Shown here piece after piece: positions 7,878-17,257 of a DNA stretch of 64,000 nucleotides; position 1 is the stretch's first letter; each line of letters opens with the position of its first letter. The stretch is from NCBI GenBank assembly GCA_034927345.1, contig JAYFQE010000014.1, forward strand, positions 124,001-188,000, given 5' to 3'. The notes below the pieces were generated by a model. It ran no database searches and was not told the DNA's origin. It saw only the letters and a program-made list of their open reading frames with translations. This DNA is from JAYFQE01 sp034927345. GTDB taxonomy: Bacteria > Bacillota > Clostridia > Saccharofermentanales > UBA5734. The translations under genes and the position numbers were made by a program.

Positions 7878-8771
7878 ATGATCGTCCTTTTAACCGGAAT
7901 TCTGGAACAAGGCCTGATTTATGGCATTATGGCGCTCGGTTTGTACATCACCTACAGCATCCTGCATTTTCCGGATCTGTCGGTCGACGGGACATTCCCG
8001 CTGGGCGCCGCGGTTACCGCCGTTTTGATCACACGGGGCGTTTCGCCCTGGCTGGCCTTGATCGCCGCTTTCTTTTGCGGCATATTGGGCGGCCTGGTTA
8101 CCGGCCTGCTCCATGTCCGGTTAAAAATAACCGATCTGCTCTCCGGCATCCTGGTTATGACCGCGCTTTACTCCGTCAATCTGCGGATCGCCGACGGTAA
8201 ATCCAACTTGCCGATTTTCAACCAGCCGACGATCTTCAACAGCGGTTTGGCCGCCTTGCTGCCGCCGGTTCTGGCGCCTTACACCGTCCTCCTGATTGTC
8301 TTTCTGCTGGCGCTGCTGATGAAAGCGCTCCTCGACTGGTATATGAAAACCCAGTCCGGCACCTTGCTGCGCGCGGCCGGCGACAATGTCCAGGTCGTGA
8401 CCGCGGTTGCCCGCGACGCCGGCGCCGTGAAGATTCTCGGTCTGGCTCTGGCTAACGGTTTCGTCGCCCTTTCCGGATCGATTCTCTGCCAGCAGCAGCG
8501 CTTCTTCGATGTGACCATGGGCACCGGCACGATGGTTATCGGTCTGGCCTCGGTTATCATCGGCACCAGCTTGTTCCGCAAGCTGCGTTTCCCCGGAGCA
8601 ACCAGCCGGGTCCTGATCGGATCCATTCTCTATAAATGCTGTATTGCCGGCGCGATCGCCCTGGGTTTTGCCGCATCGGACATGAAACTGATACAGGCTG
8701 TTCTCTTTGTCATCGCGCTGGTGATCAATCATCAGCTCAAGAAAGGTGGGTTCCGGCATGCTGAGCATTGA
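7878..8771 (+). CDS. trpY: Tryptophan ABC transporter permease TrpY
   Basis: 297-residue permease of the branched-chain-amino-acid/TrpY type (BPD_transp_2 fold), with about 8-9 hydrophobic segments starting at residue 3. The ALGLYITYSILHFPDLSVDGTFPLGAAV stretch (key motif FPDLSVDG) is characteristic of this subfamily. Starts 3 bp after trpX and overlaps trpZ by 14 bp, indicating translational coupling. Confidence 0.9.
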   Translation: MIVLLTGILEQGLIYGIMALGLYITYSILHFPDLSVDGTFPLGAAVTAVLITRGVSPWLALIAAFFCGILGGLVTGLLHVRLKITDLLSGILVMTALYSVNLRIADGKSNLPIFNQPTIFNSGLAALLPPVLAPYTVLLIVFLLALLMKALLDWYMKTQSGTLLRAAGDNVQVVTAVARDAGAVKILGLALANGFVALSGSILCQQQRFFDVTMGTGTMVIGLASVIIGTSLFRKLRFPGATSRVLIGSILYKCCIAGAIALGFAASDMKLIQAVLFVIALVINHQLKKGGFRHAEH

Positions 8772-9531
8772 TCAGATCAGTAAAACCTATAATGCCGGTT
8801 CGGTTAATGAATCCGCTGTTTTCGACCATTTTTCCCTGCAGGTTCCCACGGGTGAATTTGTATCGATTGTCGGCAGCAACGGGTCGGGAAAAACGACCAT
8901 TCTCAACTTGATCTGCGGCAGCATCCCGCTCGATCAGGGTCACATCGGCCTGGATGGCCGGGACATTACCAAAATGAAAGAATACCAGCGTTCGTCTTTT
9001 ATCGGCCGCGTCTTTCAAGATCCCGCCAAGGGAACCTGCCCGTCGATGTCGATTCTGGAAAACCTGGCCATCGCCGACAACAAGGAAAAAAGTTACGGTT
9101 TGAAACCCGGTATCAATAAACGCCGGATCGACTTGTACCGCACTTTGCTGGAACCCCTGCATCTTGGCCTAGAAGACAAGCTGATGACACCGGTCGGATC
9201 CCTGTCCGGCGGTCAGCGTCAGGCCCTGGCGCTGGTCATGTCCACCCTGCCGCATATACAGCTTCTGATTCTGGATGAGCACACCGCCGCCCTCGATCCG
9301 CGGGTTTCTGAAACAATCATGACGCTGACCGATCAGCTTGTTCGTCAGAAAAAGCTGACAACCCTGATGGTAACCCACAACCTCAAATTCGCCGTGCAAT
9401 ATGGCGACCGGCTGATCATGATGCACGAAGGCCGTTCTATCATCGACCGCAGCGGTCCGGAAAAATCAGCCATGCAAATAACCGATTTGCTGGAAACATT
9501 CAATACGATCAGTATTGAATGCGGCAACTAA
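8758..9531 (+). CDS. trpZ: Tryptophan ABC transporter ATP-binding protein TrpZ
   Basis: 257-residue ABC ATPase. Walker A is GSNGSGKTT (near residue 40), the signature is LSGGQRQALAL, Walker B is LLILDEHTAALD, and the H-loop is VTHN. The frame opens at 8746, but ATG 8758 has GGTGGG before it and starts the conserved MLSIDQISKTYN. Note His instead of the more common Pro after the Walker B Glu (LDEHTAALD), which is usual in this subfamily. Completes the TrpXYZ importer. Confidence 0.9.
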   Translation: MLSIDQISKTYNAGSVNESAVFDHFSLQVPTGEFVSIVGSNGSGKTTILNLICGSIPLDQGHIGLDGRDITKMKEYQRSSFIGRVFQDPAKGTCPSMSILENLAIADNKEKSYGLKPGINKRRIDLYRTLLEPLHLGLEDKLMTPVGSLSGGQRQALALVMSTLPHIQLLILDEHTAALDPRVSETIMTLTDQLVRQKKLTTLMVTHNLKFAVQYGDRLIMMHEGRSIIDRSGPEKSAMQITDLLETFNTISIECGN

Positions 9532-9569
9532 ATAAACTGGCGCTGAAGCGCAAATGAAAGGAGCCCACC

Positions 9570-10952
9570 ATGAGCAAGATTCCCTATCGCACATACCTGA
9601 CTGAAGACGAGATGCCGCGTCAATGGTATAATATGCGCGCCGATATGAAAGAACAGCATGATCCGTTCATCAATCCCGGCACCATGAAGCCGGCTCATCT
9701 CGAAGATTTGTTTCCGATTTTCTGCGAGGAATTGTGCCGCCAGGAAATGGATTCAATCAACCGTTATATCGATATCCCCGAAGGCGTTCAGGAATTTTAT
9801 AAAATGTTCCGGCCTTCGCCGCTGATCCGGGCTTATAACCTGGAGAAAGCGTTGGGAACGCCGGCAAAAATCTATTATAAATTCGAAGGCAACAACACAT
9901 CGGGCAGCCATAAGCTGAATTCAGCCGTAGCTCAGGCCTATTACGCCAAGCAGCAGGGTATCACTCATCTGACTACAGAAACCGGCGCCGGACAATGGGG
10001 TACAGCTCTGTCCATGGCCTGCGCTTATTACAACATCGACCTGACCGTCTTTATGGTGAAGATATCCTTCCAGCAGAAACCCTACCGTAAAGCCGTTATC
10101 GAAACCTTCGGCGCCGATATCATCGCCAGCCCCAGCGATACGACGGAAGTCGGCCGGATGATGCTGGCCAAGGATCCGACCTCCGGCGGCAGCCTGGGCA
10201 CCGCGATCTCCGAAGCGGTCGAACGGGCCGTCAAAACGCCGAACTGCCGTTATGTCCTGGGTTCGGTCCTCAATCAGGTCCTTCTGCATCAGTCGATTAT
10301 CGGTCTTGAATCCAAGCTGGCCATGGAGAAAATCGGCGAATACCCGGATATCGTCATCGGCTGCGCCGGCGGCGGCTCCAACATGGGCGGCCTGATGAGC
10401 GCCTTTATGGGCGATAAACTGCAAGGCAAGACCAACCCTTATTTCATTGCCGTCGAACCGGCATCCTGTCCGTCCATGACCCGCGGCCGTTATGCTTATG
10501 ATTTCTGCGACACTGGCCGCATCACGCCTTTGGCCCGCATGTACACCCTGGGCTGCGATTTCAAGCCCTCCTCGATCCATGCCGGCGGTTTGCGTTATCA
10601 TGGCATGTCGCCGATCCTGAGCAAGCTTTATCATGACGGCTATCTCAACGAAGCTCGCGCCGTAGGCCAGAAGAGTGTTTTTGACGCCGCCACGCTCTTT
10701 GCCAAATACGAGACTATTCTTCCCGCCCCCGAATCCAGCCACGCCATCCGCGCGGCGATCGATGAAGCCTTGAAATGCAAGGAAACCGGCGAGGCGAAAA
10801 CAATCCTCTTCGGCCTGTCCGGCACCGGCTATTTTGATATGTCGGCTTATATGCAATATCAAGCCGGCGAAATGGTCGATTATACGCCGAGCGATGAAGA
10901 ACTGAACCAGAGTCTGGCCAACCTGCCGGTTATCCCGGGTATCCAGGAATAA
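9570..10952 (+). CDS. trpB2: Tryptophan synthase beta-like enzyme TrpB2
   Basis: 460-residue PLP enzyme of the TrpB2 group (longer than TrpB1, with an N-terminal extension that includes TLPAH-like MKPAHLEDLFP). The PLP lysine is Lys115 in GSHKLN, and the phosphate-binding glycine loop is GCAGGGSNMGG near residue 270. It converts indole and serine to tryptophan; TrpB2 enzymes are usually stand-alone, without TrpA. Here it is the last gene of the T-box operon after the tryptophan importer, 38 bp after trpZ with its own GGAG, and no trpA is in the window. This fits a salvage role that uses imported or released indole when tRNA-Trp is uncharged. Confidence 0.92.
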   Translation: MSKIPYRTYLTEDEMPRQWYNMRADMKEQHDPFINPGTMKPAHLEDLFPIFCEELCRQEMDSINRYIDIPEGVQEFYKMFRPSPLIRAYNLEKALGTPAKIYYKFEGNNTSGSHKLNSAVAQAYYAKQQGITHLTTETGAGQWGTALSMACAYYNIDLTVFMVKISFQQKPYRKAVIETFGADIIASPSDTTEVGRMMLAKDPTSGGSLGTAISEAVERAVKTPNCRYVLGSVLNQVLLHQSIIGLESKLAMEKIGEYPDIVIGCAGGGSNMGGLMSAFMGDKLQGKTNPYFIAVEPASCPSMTRGRYAYDFCDTGRITPLARMYTLGCDFKPSSIHAGGLRYHGMSPILSKLYHDGYLNEARAVGQKSVFDAATLFAKYETILPAPESSHAIRAAIDEALKCKETGEAKTILFGLSGTGYFDMSAYMQYQAGEMVDYTPSDEELNQSLANLPVIPGIQE

Positions 10953-10978
10953 CAAGCCGGCGGTTCAACAGCTTGATT

Positions 10979-11010
10979 AAAGGGGACTGGTTTTAGGCCG
11001 GTCCCCTTTT
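10979..11010 (+). terminator. Terminator of the trpXYZ-trpB2 operon
   Basis: AAAGGGGACTGG (10979-10990) pairs with CCGGTCCCCTTT (one wobble), loop about 7 nt, ending in TTTT at 11007-11010. A clear intrinsic terminator 27 bp after the trpB2 stop. Confidence 0.85.
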
Positions 11011-11012
11011 CA

Positions 11013-11041
11013 TTGCGCGGCGTTTTAAAACCTGCTATACT
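11013..11041 (+). promoter_or_regulatory. Promoter of prfC
   Basis: -35 TTGCGC (11013-11018), 17-bp spacer, -10 TATACT (11036-11041) with TG at 11033-11034. Located directly after the operon terminator and 38 bp before the prfC start. Confidence 0.5.
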
Positions 11042-11079
11042 GTCAAGGCTGTTTTATAAATAAACTGGGAGGGACTGTT

Positions 11080-12690
11080 ATGAGTCAAAGCCTGGGATCC
11101 GAAGTCGCCAGACGCAGAACATTTGCCATTATTTCACATCCGGATGCCGGTAAAACAACCATGACAGAAAAATTGTTGCTCTATGGCGGCGCGATTCATC
11201 TCGCCGGTACGGTTAAGGCACGCAAATCCAATCGTCACGCTACTTCCGACTGGATGGAAATCGAAAAGCAGCGCGGTATTTCCGTAACCTCTTCGGTCAT
11301 GCAATTTGAATATAACGGATTCTGCATCAATATCCTCGACACCCCCGGGCATCAGGATTTCTCCGAAGACACATACCGCACGCTTTGCGCCGCCGACGCC
11401 GCCGTCATGTTGATCGACGGAGCCAAAGGCGTCGAAGCCCAGACAATCAAATTGTTTACCGTTTGCCGTCAGCGGGGTATTCCGATTTTCACCTTTATCA
11501 ATAAAATGGACCGGGCGGCGAAAAACCCATTTGATTTAATGGATGAACTGGAAAAAGTGTTGGGTATTCATTCGGTGCCCATCAATTGGCCGATTGGCAT
11601 CCACGGCGATTTTAAAGGCGTTTATAACCGCAAGTACAACCGGATCGAGGTTTTTGACAACAGCAAAGGCGATCATGGCGCCAGCATGGTCAAGGTCAAC
11701 GTCACCAGTCTCGATGATCCGAAACTGGCTGATGTCATTGGCAAAAGTTATCAGGAGCAATTGATGTCCGATATTGAGCTGCTGGATATTGCCGGCGACG
11801 AACTCGATCTGCAGCAAGTTCTGTCCGGCGAGCTCTCGCCGATCTTTTTCGGCAGCGCGATAACCAACTTCGGTGTCGAGGCTTTTCTGAACGAATTTCT
11901 GGCTATGGCTCCTGCGCCGACGCCGCGAATGAGCAACGAGGGCGCAGTCCGGCCGGACGATGATTTTTTCAGCGGCTTTGTATTTAAAATTCAAGCCAAC
12001 ATGAATCCGGACCATCGGGACAGAATGGCTTTTATCCGTATCTGCTCCGGCCGGTTTGATAAGGGCATGGAAGTCCGGCATGTCCGGCAGAATAAGCCGG
12101 TCCGCCTGGCTCAGCCCCAGCAATTTATGGCCCAGGAACGCAGTATGGTTGAAACGGCTTTTGCCGGAGACATTATCGGCATATTCGACCCCGGCCTGTT
12201 CAAGATCGGCGATACGCTGGTTGAAGGAAACCGCGCTTTGCGTTTCGAAGACATTCCCGTCTTTCCGCCGGAAAATTTCGCCCGTGTCTCCCCGGTCGAT
12301 TCCATGAAGCGCAAGCAATTCCTGAAAGGGATCGAGCAATTGGCTGAAGAAGGCGCCATCCAGGTATACAAGCAGCCGGATATCGGCACGGAAACCTATA
12401 TCATCGGCGTTGTCGGCATCTTGCAGCTGGATGTTCTGGATTATCGCCTGCGCGCCGAATACGGGGTGGAACTCCGACAGACCGGACTTAATTACCGTTA
12501 TGCCCGCTGGATTATGCCTGCCAAAGATGGCAAGACGCCTGATCCGAAAAAGCTGAATACAACCAGCACAACCATGCTGGTTATGGATAAGGAAGACCAG
12601 CCGGTTCTGCTTTTTGAATCGGACTGGGCTATCCAATGGGCCTTGGACCGCAATGCCGGCTTGAATTTAGCCAGCATTCACAATAATTAG
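11080..12690 (+). CDS. prfC: Peptide chain release factor 3 (GTPase RF3)
   Basis: 536-residue translational GTPase that recycles RF1/RF2 from terminating ribosomes. G1 motif is SHPDAGKTT (residues 19-27), the switch I region includes RGISVTSSVMQF, G3 is DTPGHQDF and G4 is NKMDR. The length and the domain II / RF3-specific C-terminus (IGVVGILQLDVLDYRL) match RF3 rather than EF-G. ATG 11080 follows GGGAGGG. It is monocistronic and converges on thrC across a 15-bp gap. Confidence 0.95.
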   Translation: MSQSLGSEVARRRTFAIISHPDAGKTTMTEKLLLYGGAIHLAGTVKARKSNRHATSDWMEIEKQRGISVTSSVMQFEYNGFCINILDTPGHQDFSEDTYRTLCAADAAVMLIDGAKGVEAQTIKLFTVCRQRGIPIFTFINKMDRAAKNPFDLMDELEKVLGIHSVPINWPIGIHGDFKGVYNRKYNRIEVFDNSKGDHGASMVKVNVTSLDDPKLADVIGKSYQEQLMSDIELLDIAGDELDLQQVLSGELSPIFFGSAITNFGVEAFLNEFLAMAPAPTPRMSNEGAVRPDDDFFSGFVFKIQANMNPDHRDRMAFIRICSGRFDKGMEVRHVRQNKPVRLAQPQQFMAQERSMVETAFAGDIIGIFDPGLFKIGDTLVEGNRALRFEDIPVFPPENFARVSPVDSMKRKQFLKGIEQLAEEGAIQVYKQPDIGTETYIIGVVGILQLDVLDYRLRAEYGVELRQTGLNYRYARWIMPAKDGKTPDPKKLNTTSTTMLVMDKEDQPVLLFESDWAIQWALDRNAGLNLASIHNN

Positions 12691-12705
12691 ATATCCTCCG
12701 GATAA

Positions 12706-14298
12706 TCAGGCGTCCGGTTCAGCCTCAGCGGCCGCATCGGGCGCCGCCGGTTCTGCCGGCGCAATTGCCGCCGGTTCCGCAGCTGCCGGCGTTTCGGCTG
12801 TTAAAAGTTCAATAACGGTATCGCGCATGGCTTCTTTATTGATCAGGCGCTTATGACGTACCGGCCGCTGTCCCAAATTAGCCAGCGTAGCCGGTATTTC
12901 CATACCGCTTTCTGCCGACAACTCCTGCAAGAGTTTTTCCTCGCTGCGGCCGCGGCCATATCCGCTGCCGAACAAAGCGTCGCCAACCGCGCCGCTGAAT
13001 TTGAAAGGACTGGCTGTCGATACGAAGATGGTCTTGGTGTCGTCGCCCGAACGAGCCGCATACCGGCTGTAAACATTGAATCCGACAGCCGTATGGGTGT
13101 CGATCATATGGTCGCAGCGGTCATAAACCTCGCGGATTGTTTTCACAGTGCCGATATCGTCGGCAAAACCGCCGACAAAGACTTCTTGTAAATTATGCAA
13201 AGTCAGGTTGTCAATCTGGTAATGGCCGGTTGACTGCAGTTCGCTCATCCATTGGCTGACTTTCCCCTCCGATCGTCCGGTCAGCTCAAACAGAAGGCGT
13301 TCCAGATTACTGGATACCAGAATATCCATGGACGGCGAATTGGTTTTGTAAAATTCACGGCGCTGATCATAATGGCCGTTACGGATAAAATCGGATAATA
13401 CTTTATTGCGATTGGATGCGCAGATCAGCTTATGGATCGGCAATCCCATGCGCCGGGCATACCAGGCTGCGAGAATATTGCCGAAATTGCCGGTTGGCAC
13501 GACTACGTTGACGGCTTCGCCGGGTTCAATTTTTTGACGTTGCAAAAGATCCGCATAAGCGGAGAAGTAATAGACGATTTGCGGAACCAGGCGGCCCCAG
13601 TTGATTGAATTGGCCGATGATAAAAGGATGTTCTTCTCACGCAGCAAGCCGGCCAGATCGGGATCGCTGAAAAGCATTTTTACGCCGGACTGGGCATCGT
13701 CGAAGGTACCGTCGACAGCAACCACATGGCAATTGCCGCCTTCCTGGGTAATCATCTGCAGCCGCTGCGCTTCGCTGACGCCGCGGGACGGATAGAAAAC
13801 GATGACCCGGGTTCCGGGAATGTCGCGGAAACCTTCCAGCGCCGCTTTTCCGGTATCGCCCGAAGTCGCCGTCAGGATGCAGATATCGGCAGTCTCATCG
13901 GTTTTGCGGATCGCTATGGTCATCAGATGCGGCAGCAGCTGAAGCGCCAGATCCTTGAAGGCTGCCGTCGGGCCATGCCACAGCTCCAGCATGAACTCGC
14001 GGTCGTTATATTTATTCAGCTGAATCAGCGGCGCCGGTTCCGGCTGGAAGCGCTCCTCTCCATAGGCGGCTGTTACGGCTTCCGTCAATTCATCCCGGGT
14101 ATAATCCGTCAGGAAAAGCGACAGGATCGCGATCGCACGTTCTTGATAAGTCTGCGCAGCCATGGCATTGATCTGTTCCGGAGTGATTTCCGGGATAAAC
14201 TCAGGAACCAGCAGTCCGCCATCAATGGCAATCCCCTGCTTAATAGCCATGGCTGCCGATAATGGTTCACTGTTGCCGCGGGTGCTGATGTAAATCAT
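12706..14298 (-). CDS. thrC: Threonine synthase with Ala/Pro/Glu-rich C-terminal tail
   Basis: 530 residues. Converts O-phosphohomoserine to threonine with PLP. The PLP lysine is Lys115 in HGPTAAFKD; the TATSGDTGKAALEGF phosphate-binding region and GNFGNILAAWYA are also present. The enzyme body ends near residue 500, and the last ~30 residues are almost only Ala, Pro, Glu and Asp, an extension not expected in this family. ATG at 14298 follows GGAGGAG. It lies 29 bp after the TPR gene and may be cotranscribed with folC and the TPR gene. Confidence 0.93.
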   Translation of the reverse strand: MIYISTRGNSEPLSAAMAIKQGIAIDGGLLVPEFIPEITPEQINAMAAQTYQERAIAILSLFLTDYTRDELTEAVTAAYGEERFQPEPAPLIQLNKYNDREFMLELWHGPTAAFKDLALQLLPHLMTIAIRKTDETADICILTATSGDTGKAALEGFRDIPGTRVIVFYPSRGVSEAQRLQMITQEGGNCHVVAVDGTFDDAQSGVKMLFSDPDLAGLLREKNILLSSANSINWGRLVPQIVYYFSAYADLLQRQKIEPGEAVNVVVPTGNFGNILAAWYARRMGLPIHKLICASNRNKVLSDFIRNGHYDQRREFYKTNSPSMDILVSSNLERLLFELTGRSEGKVSQWMSELQSTGHYQIDNLTLHNLQEVFVGGFADDIGTVKTIREVYDRCDHMIDTHTAVGFNVYSRYAARSGDDTKTIFVSTASPFKFSGAVGDALFGSGYGRGRSEEKLLQELSAESGMEIPATLANLGQRPVRHKRLINKEAMRDTVIELLTAETPAAAEPAAIAPAEPAAPDAAAEAEPDA

Positions 14299-14327
14299 AA
14301 TAAACTCCTCCGGTTATCTTCAGTCAA

Positions 14328-15797
14328 TTAATAACCCATTTCTTTCAAACGCCGTTCGGCATTGCCGGCAATGTCCCGGCCGCCGAATTCTGCTATGACA
14401 AAATCGTAATATTTCTTCGCTTCTTCTTTATTGCCCAGAAGCTGGTTGCAGCGGCCGCAATAATAAGCGACGCCGCCGCCATAAGCCCGGGGATAAATTT
14501 GATAGGCTTTCAGGTAATAGCTTAAGGCCGTAGTATAGTCTTCGCTGCTAAAAGCGTTTTGCCCCTTGAGCCGGTTTTGCTCGGCTGCTTTGACGGCGAT
14601 GTCGCCGATCAGCGTTTCCACAGCCTGGCTTGTGGCCGCGGCATCGCCGGACACGCTTTCCGCGGTTGTCGACGCCGGAATTCCGGCCAATAGTTCCCGG
14701 GCGGCCAGCAAATGATCGGCTGCCGCCATGATATCGGAATCCTTCAGGTCTACAGCCTGGTTATAATGATCGGCCGCCGCCAGTAAGCTTTGAACGGCTG
14801 CGTCTACAGTCGCGGTCGGAACGGCGGTCGTTTCAACCAGGGTCGTTGCCGTCGTCCCGGCGCCGGTTTCGTCCGGCTCGCTTGTTTCAGCCGGACTTGG
14901 CGAAGCAGCGGTTCCAGAAGGCACTGCCGCAGTCTGGCTCTCTGTCGGCAAAGCGGCAGGTGTCGGAGACGGTTCAAACTGCGCCTGATATTCATTCATC
15001 AAATCGGCGACGGCGGCGTCATTTCCGGACAGCGACCGAAGCCGGGTCATCAGCCATTCCAGGCGGACATCGGCGGTCTTTTGGGTTGAGCCTTGAAACC
15101 AGCCGGTTTGCGGCAGCCAGCGGATTCCGGCAATAATCAGGGTGATCAACAACAACCCGCCGGCGATAATCGGCAAAATAATCCGCAAATATTCAACCGG
15201 CTCGCGATGCATCACAACGCGGGTCTCTTCTTCTTCCGGGAACTCGCTGCGGCGCAGAACGTCCTGGCGTTCCCGCTCGCTGGCTATTTTAACTTTCTTC
15301 CGGCGGCGGCTTTTTTCAAGGACACCGGCAGCCTGAACCGGCAGCCGGGCAGCCGTCAGCCGTTCCGTTTCGTTTTGCATTTCCCGTTCATGATTCAAAT
15401 GGCCGGCATGTCCGCCATGACCGCCATTGATTTCGCTTTGCCGGTTGATCCGTTCCTGCTGCTCAAGCAGTTCAGATTGGCAAAACAGAGCGTCTTGCTG
15501 CATATCATCCGGCAATCCGGCAGAAACAGCCTGGCCGACCATATCGGCAGCTTCTTCAGTCAAGCCGGCCTGAGCTTGCAGACAACCCAACAAAAAAGCG
15601 GGCTGCGGGAATCCCGGGTATGATGAAACAAGCTTACGCAAAGCAATCAGGGCTATATCCTGGCTCTCATGATCCAGATTGTAAAGAGCCTTGTTATAAA
15701 TGCCGATAGCCTGTTCCATTTCGCGGGACGGTGCAAACGCCGGCACATCGTCCCGGGTTATGGATGTAAAATGATTAATTTGTCGCGACCAATCCAA
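14328..15797 (-). CDS. Single-pass membrane protein with tetratricopeptide-like repeats
   Basis: 489 residues when started at TTG 15797, which has GGAGG seven bases upstream and sits 2 nt after the folC stop; a longer frame to 15866 runs inside folC and is less likely. Residues ~25-110 and ~410-489 look like TPR helices (EAKKYYDFVIAEFGG at the end). There is a charged region at ~120-200, one membrane helix at about 204-226 and an extracellular Ser/Thr/Pro/Ala-rich linker at ~275-330. The C-terminal TPR block would thus face outside. Function is unknown; the position between folC and thrC gives no direct clue. Confidence 0.75.
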   Translation of the reverse strand: MDWSRQINHFTSITRDDVPAFAPSREMEQAIGIYNKALYNLDHESQDIALIALRKLVSSYPGFPQPAFLLGCLQAQAGLTEEAADMVGQAVSAGLPDDMQQDALFCQSELLEQQERINRQSEINGGHGGHAGHLNHEREMQNETERLTAARLPVQAAGVLEKSRRRKKVKIASERERQDVLRRSEFPEEEETRVVMHREPVEYLRIILPIIAGGLLLITLIIAGIRWLPQTGWFQGSTQKTADVRLEWLMTRLRSLSGNDAAVADLMNEYQAQFEPSPTPAALPTESQTAAVPSGTAASPSPAETSEPDETGAGTTATTLVETTAVPTATVDAAVQSLLAAADHYNQAVDLKDSDIMAAADHLLAARELLAGIPASTTAESVSGDAAATSQAVETLIGDIAVKAAEQNRLKGQNAFSSEDYTTALSYYLKAYQIYPRAYGGGVAYYCGRCNQLLGNKEEAKKYYDFVIAEFGGRDIAGNAERRLKEMGY

Positions 15798-15799
15798 AG

Positions 15800-17203
15800 T
15801 CAAGCCTCCCGACCGGCCAATATTGAACGGATGCTGCCAACCATATAAAGCGAGCCGAACGCGCAAAGGGCGATATGCTGCCTGTCGGCTATCTCAAGCG
15901 CCATCCGGGCGCCGGCTGCAGGAGTCTCCGCTGCCAGTATTTGATTCAATCCATTATAACCGGTGCAGGGAGCACTTGGCAATTGCCCGGCCAGCCGACG
16001 GATTTCATCCGCCAATTGGCCGGCCGGCAAGGCACGATTGCTATCGGGTGTGACACAGATGAAGGCCGCCGGTTTATAGGAGGCATTTTTCAACAGGATA
16101 TTCAGCATCTCCCGATAGTCTTTATCCTGTAAAACACCGGCGAGGAAAACAACCGGCCGGCCGGGCAGCAAACGATTCAGACTAGCCGCCAAAGCCTGGC
16201 AGCACTGCGGATTATGGGCGCCATCCAATAGAACCGGCGGCTCGCGGCGCAGCAATTCGAGGCGCGCCGGCCAGCGGGCAGCCGCGATCCCGGCGCGGAT
16301 CTGATCATCGTCGGCCAGACCAAGCGTCCGGCAAACCCGCACAGCCAGAGTGGCGTTCATCGGCTGGACAACACCCAGGAGCCGGGTATGCAAAGTCAGC
16401 TGACTGACTTGATCGGTAAAGGACTGGCCGTTCCAGCCGTAATCTCCATACACGATATCGCCGCGGCCGACAATCTGCAGCGGAGCATTCCGTTCCAGGC
16501 ACGTGTTCCGGATCACGGTTTCTGCTTCGGCAGCATCGCCGTCCGGCAGTTCCAGATCCTGAGGCCGGTAAAGAAAGACCGGACAGCCATTCTTGATGAT
16601 TCCGGCTTTTTCAGCCGCAATCGCCCTTAATGTACCGCCCAGCCGCTCCATATGATCATAGCCCAAAGCCGTAATGACACAAGCCAGCGGATGCTCCACG
16701 ACATTGGTTGAATCCAGCCGGCCGCCCAGACCGGTTTCCAGGACAACCACGTCGCAGGCCCTGGCCGTAAAATGCAGGAAACCCACCGCGGTAATCAGCT
16801 CAAATTCAGTCGGCTGCTCATAGCCTTCGGCGAGCATGACATCAACGGCTTCTTTGACCTTGCTGAACGCCGCCGCAAATTCGTCCCGGGTTATTTCACC
16901 AGTTTCTTCATCGACAGCGAGGCCGGCCAAACCCTTGACTCCCTCGATCACCCGGATCCGTTCGGTTTGCCGAAGCAGATACGGCGATGTGTAAACGCCG
17001 ACACGCCGGCCGGTTGAAGCCAGAATCGCGGCGCAATAAGTCGTTACCGATCCTTTTCCGTTCGTTCCGGCAATATGGATGTACGCCGGGCCTTGTTCAG
17101 GATGATGTAAAAGCTCCATCAGGCGTTTCATCCGATGGAGCCCCAATTTAATGCCAAAAGTCAAAGACCGGCTTAGATATTCCTGCGCTTGGTCATAATC
17201 CAT
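15800..17203 (-). CDS. folC: Folylpolyglutamate synthase / dihydrofolate synthase
   Basis: 467-residue Mur-ligase-fold enzyme that adds glutamate to folates. The ATP loop is HIAGTNGKGSV (residues 43-53); VVLETGLGGRLDSTNVV (metal/folate binding) and LLDGAHNPQC (C-terminal domain) are diagnostic of FolC. ATG 17203 follows AAGGATGATG. Its stop codon overlaps the ribosome-binding region of the downstream TPR gene, so the two are translationally linked. Confidence 0.95.
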   Translation of the reverse strand: MDYDQAQEYLSRSLTFGIKLGLHRMKRLMELLHHPEQGPAYIHIAGTNGKGSVTTYCAAILASTGRRVGVYTSPYLLRQTERIRVIEGVKGLAGLAVDEETGEITRDEFAAAFSKVKEAVDVMLAEGYEQPTEFELITAVGFLHFTARACDVVVLETGLGGRLDSTNVVEHPLACVITALGYDHMERLGGTLRAIAAEKAGIIKNGCPVFLYRPQDLELPDGDAAEAETVIRNTCLERNAPLQIVGRGDIVYGDYGWNGQSFTDQVSQLTLHTRLLGVVQPMNATLAVRVCRTLGLADDDQIRAGIAAARWPARLELLRREPPVLLDGAHNPQCCQALAASLNRLLPGRPVVFLAGVLQDKDYREMLNILLKNASYKPAAFICVTPDSNRALPAGQLADEIRRLAGQLPSAPCTGYNGLNQILAAETPAAGARMALEIADRQHIALCAFGSLYMVGSIRSILAGREA

Positions 17204-17257
17204 AACTCATCATCCTTTATTATCCTGTTCAAATAGCGTCAATAAAATCAACAATCT

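Noticed and set aside
9921..10955. 344-codon open frame antisense to trpB2
   Set aside because: Shadow of a highly conserved enzyme gene; composition is Gly/Asp/Arg-rich without domain pattern.
11536..12636. 366-codon open frame antisense to prfC
   Set aside because: Shadow frame; RF3 motifs on the other strand are complete.
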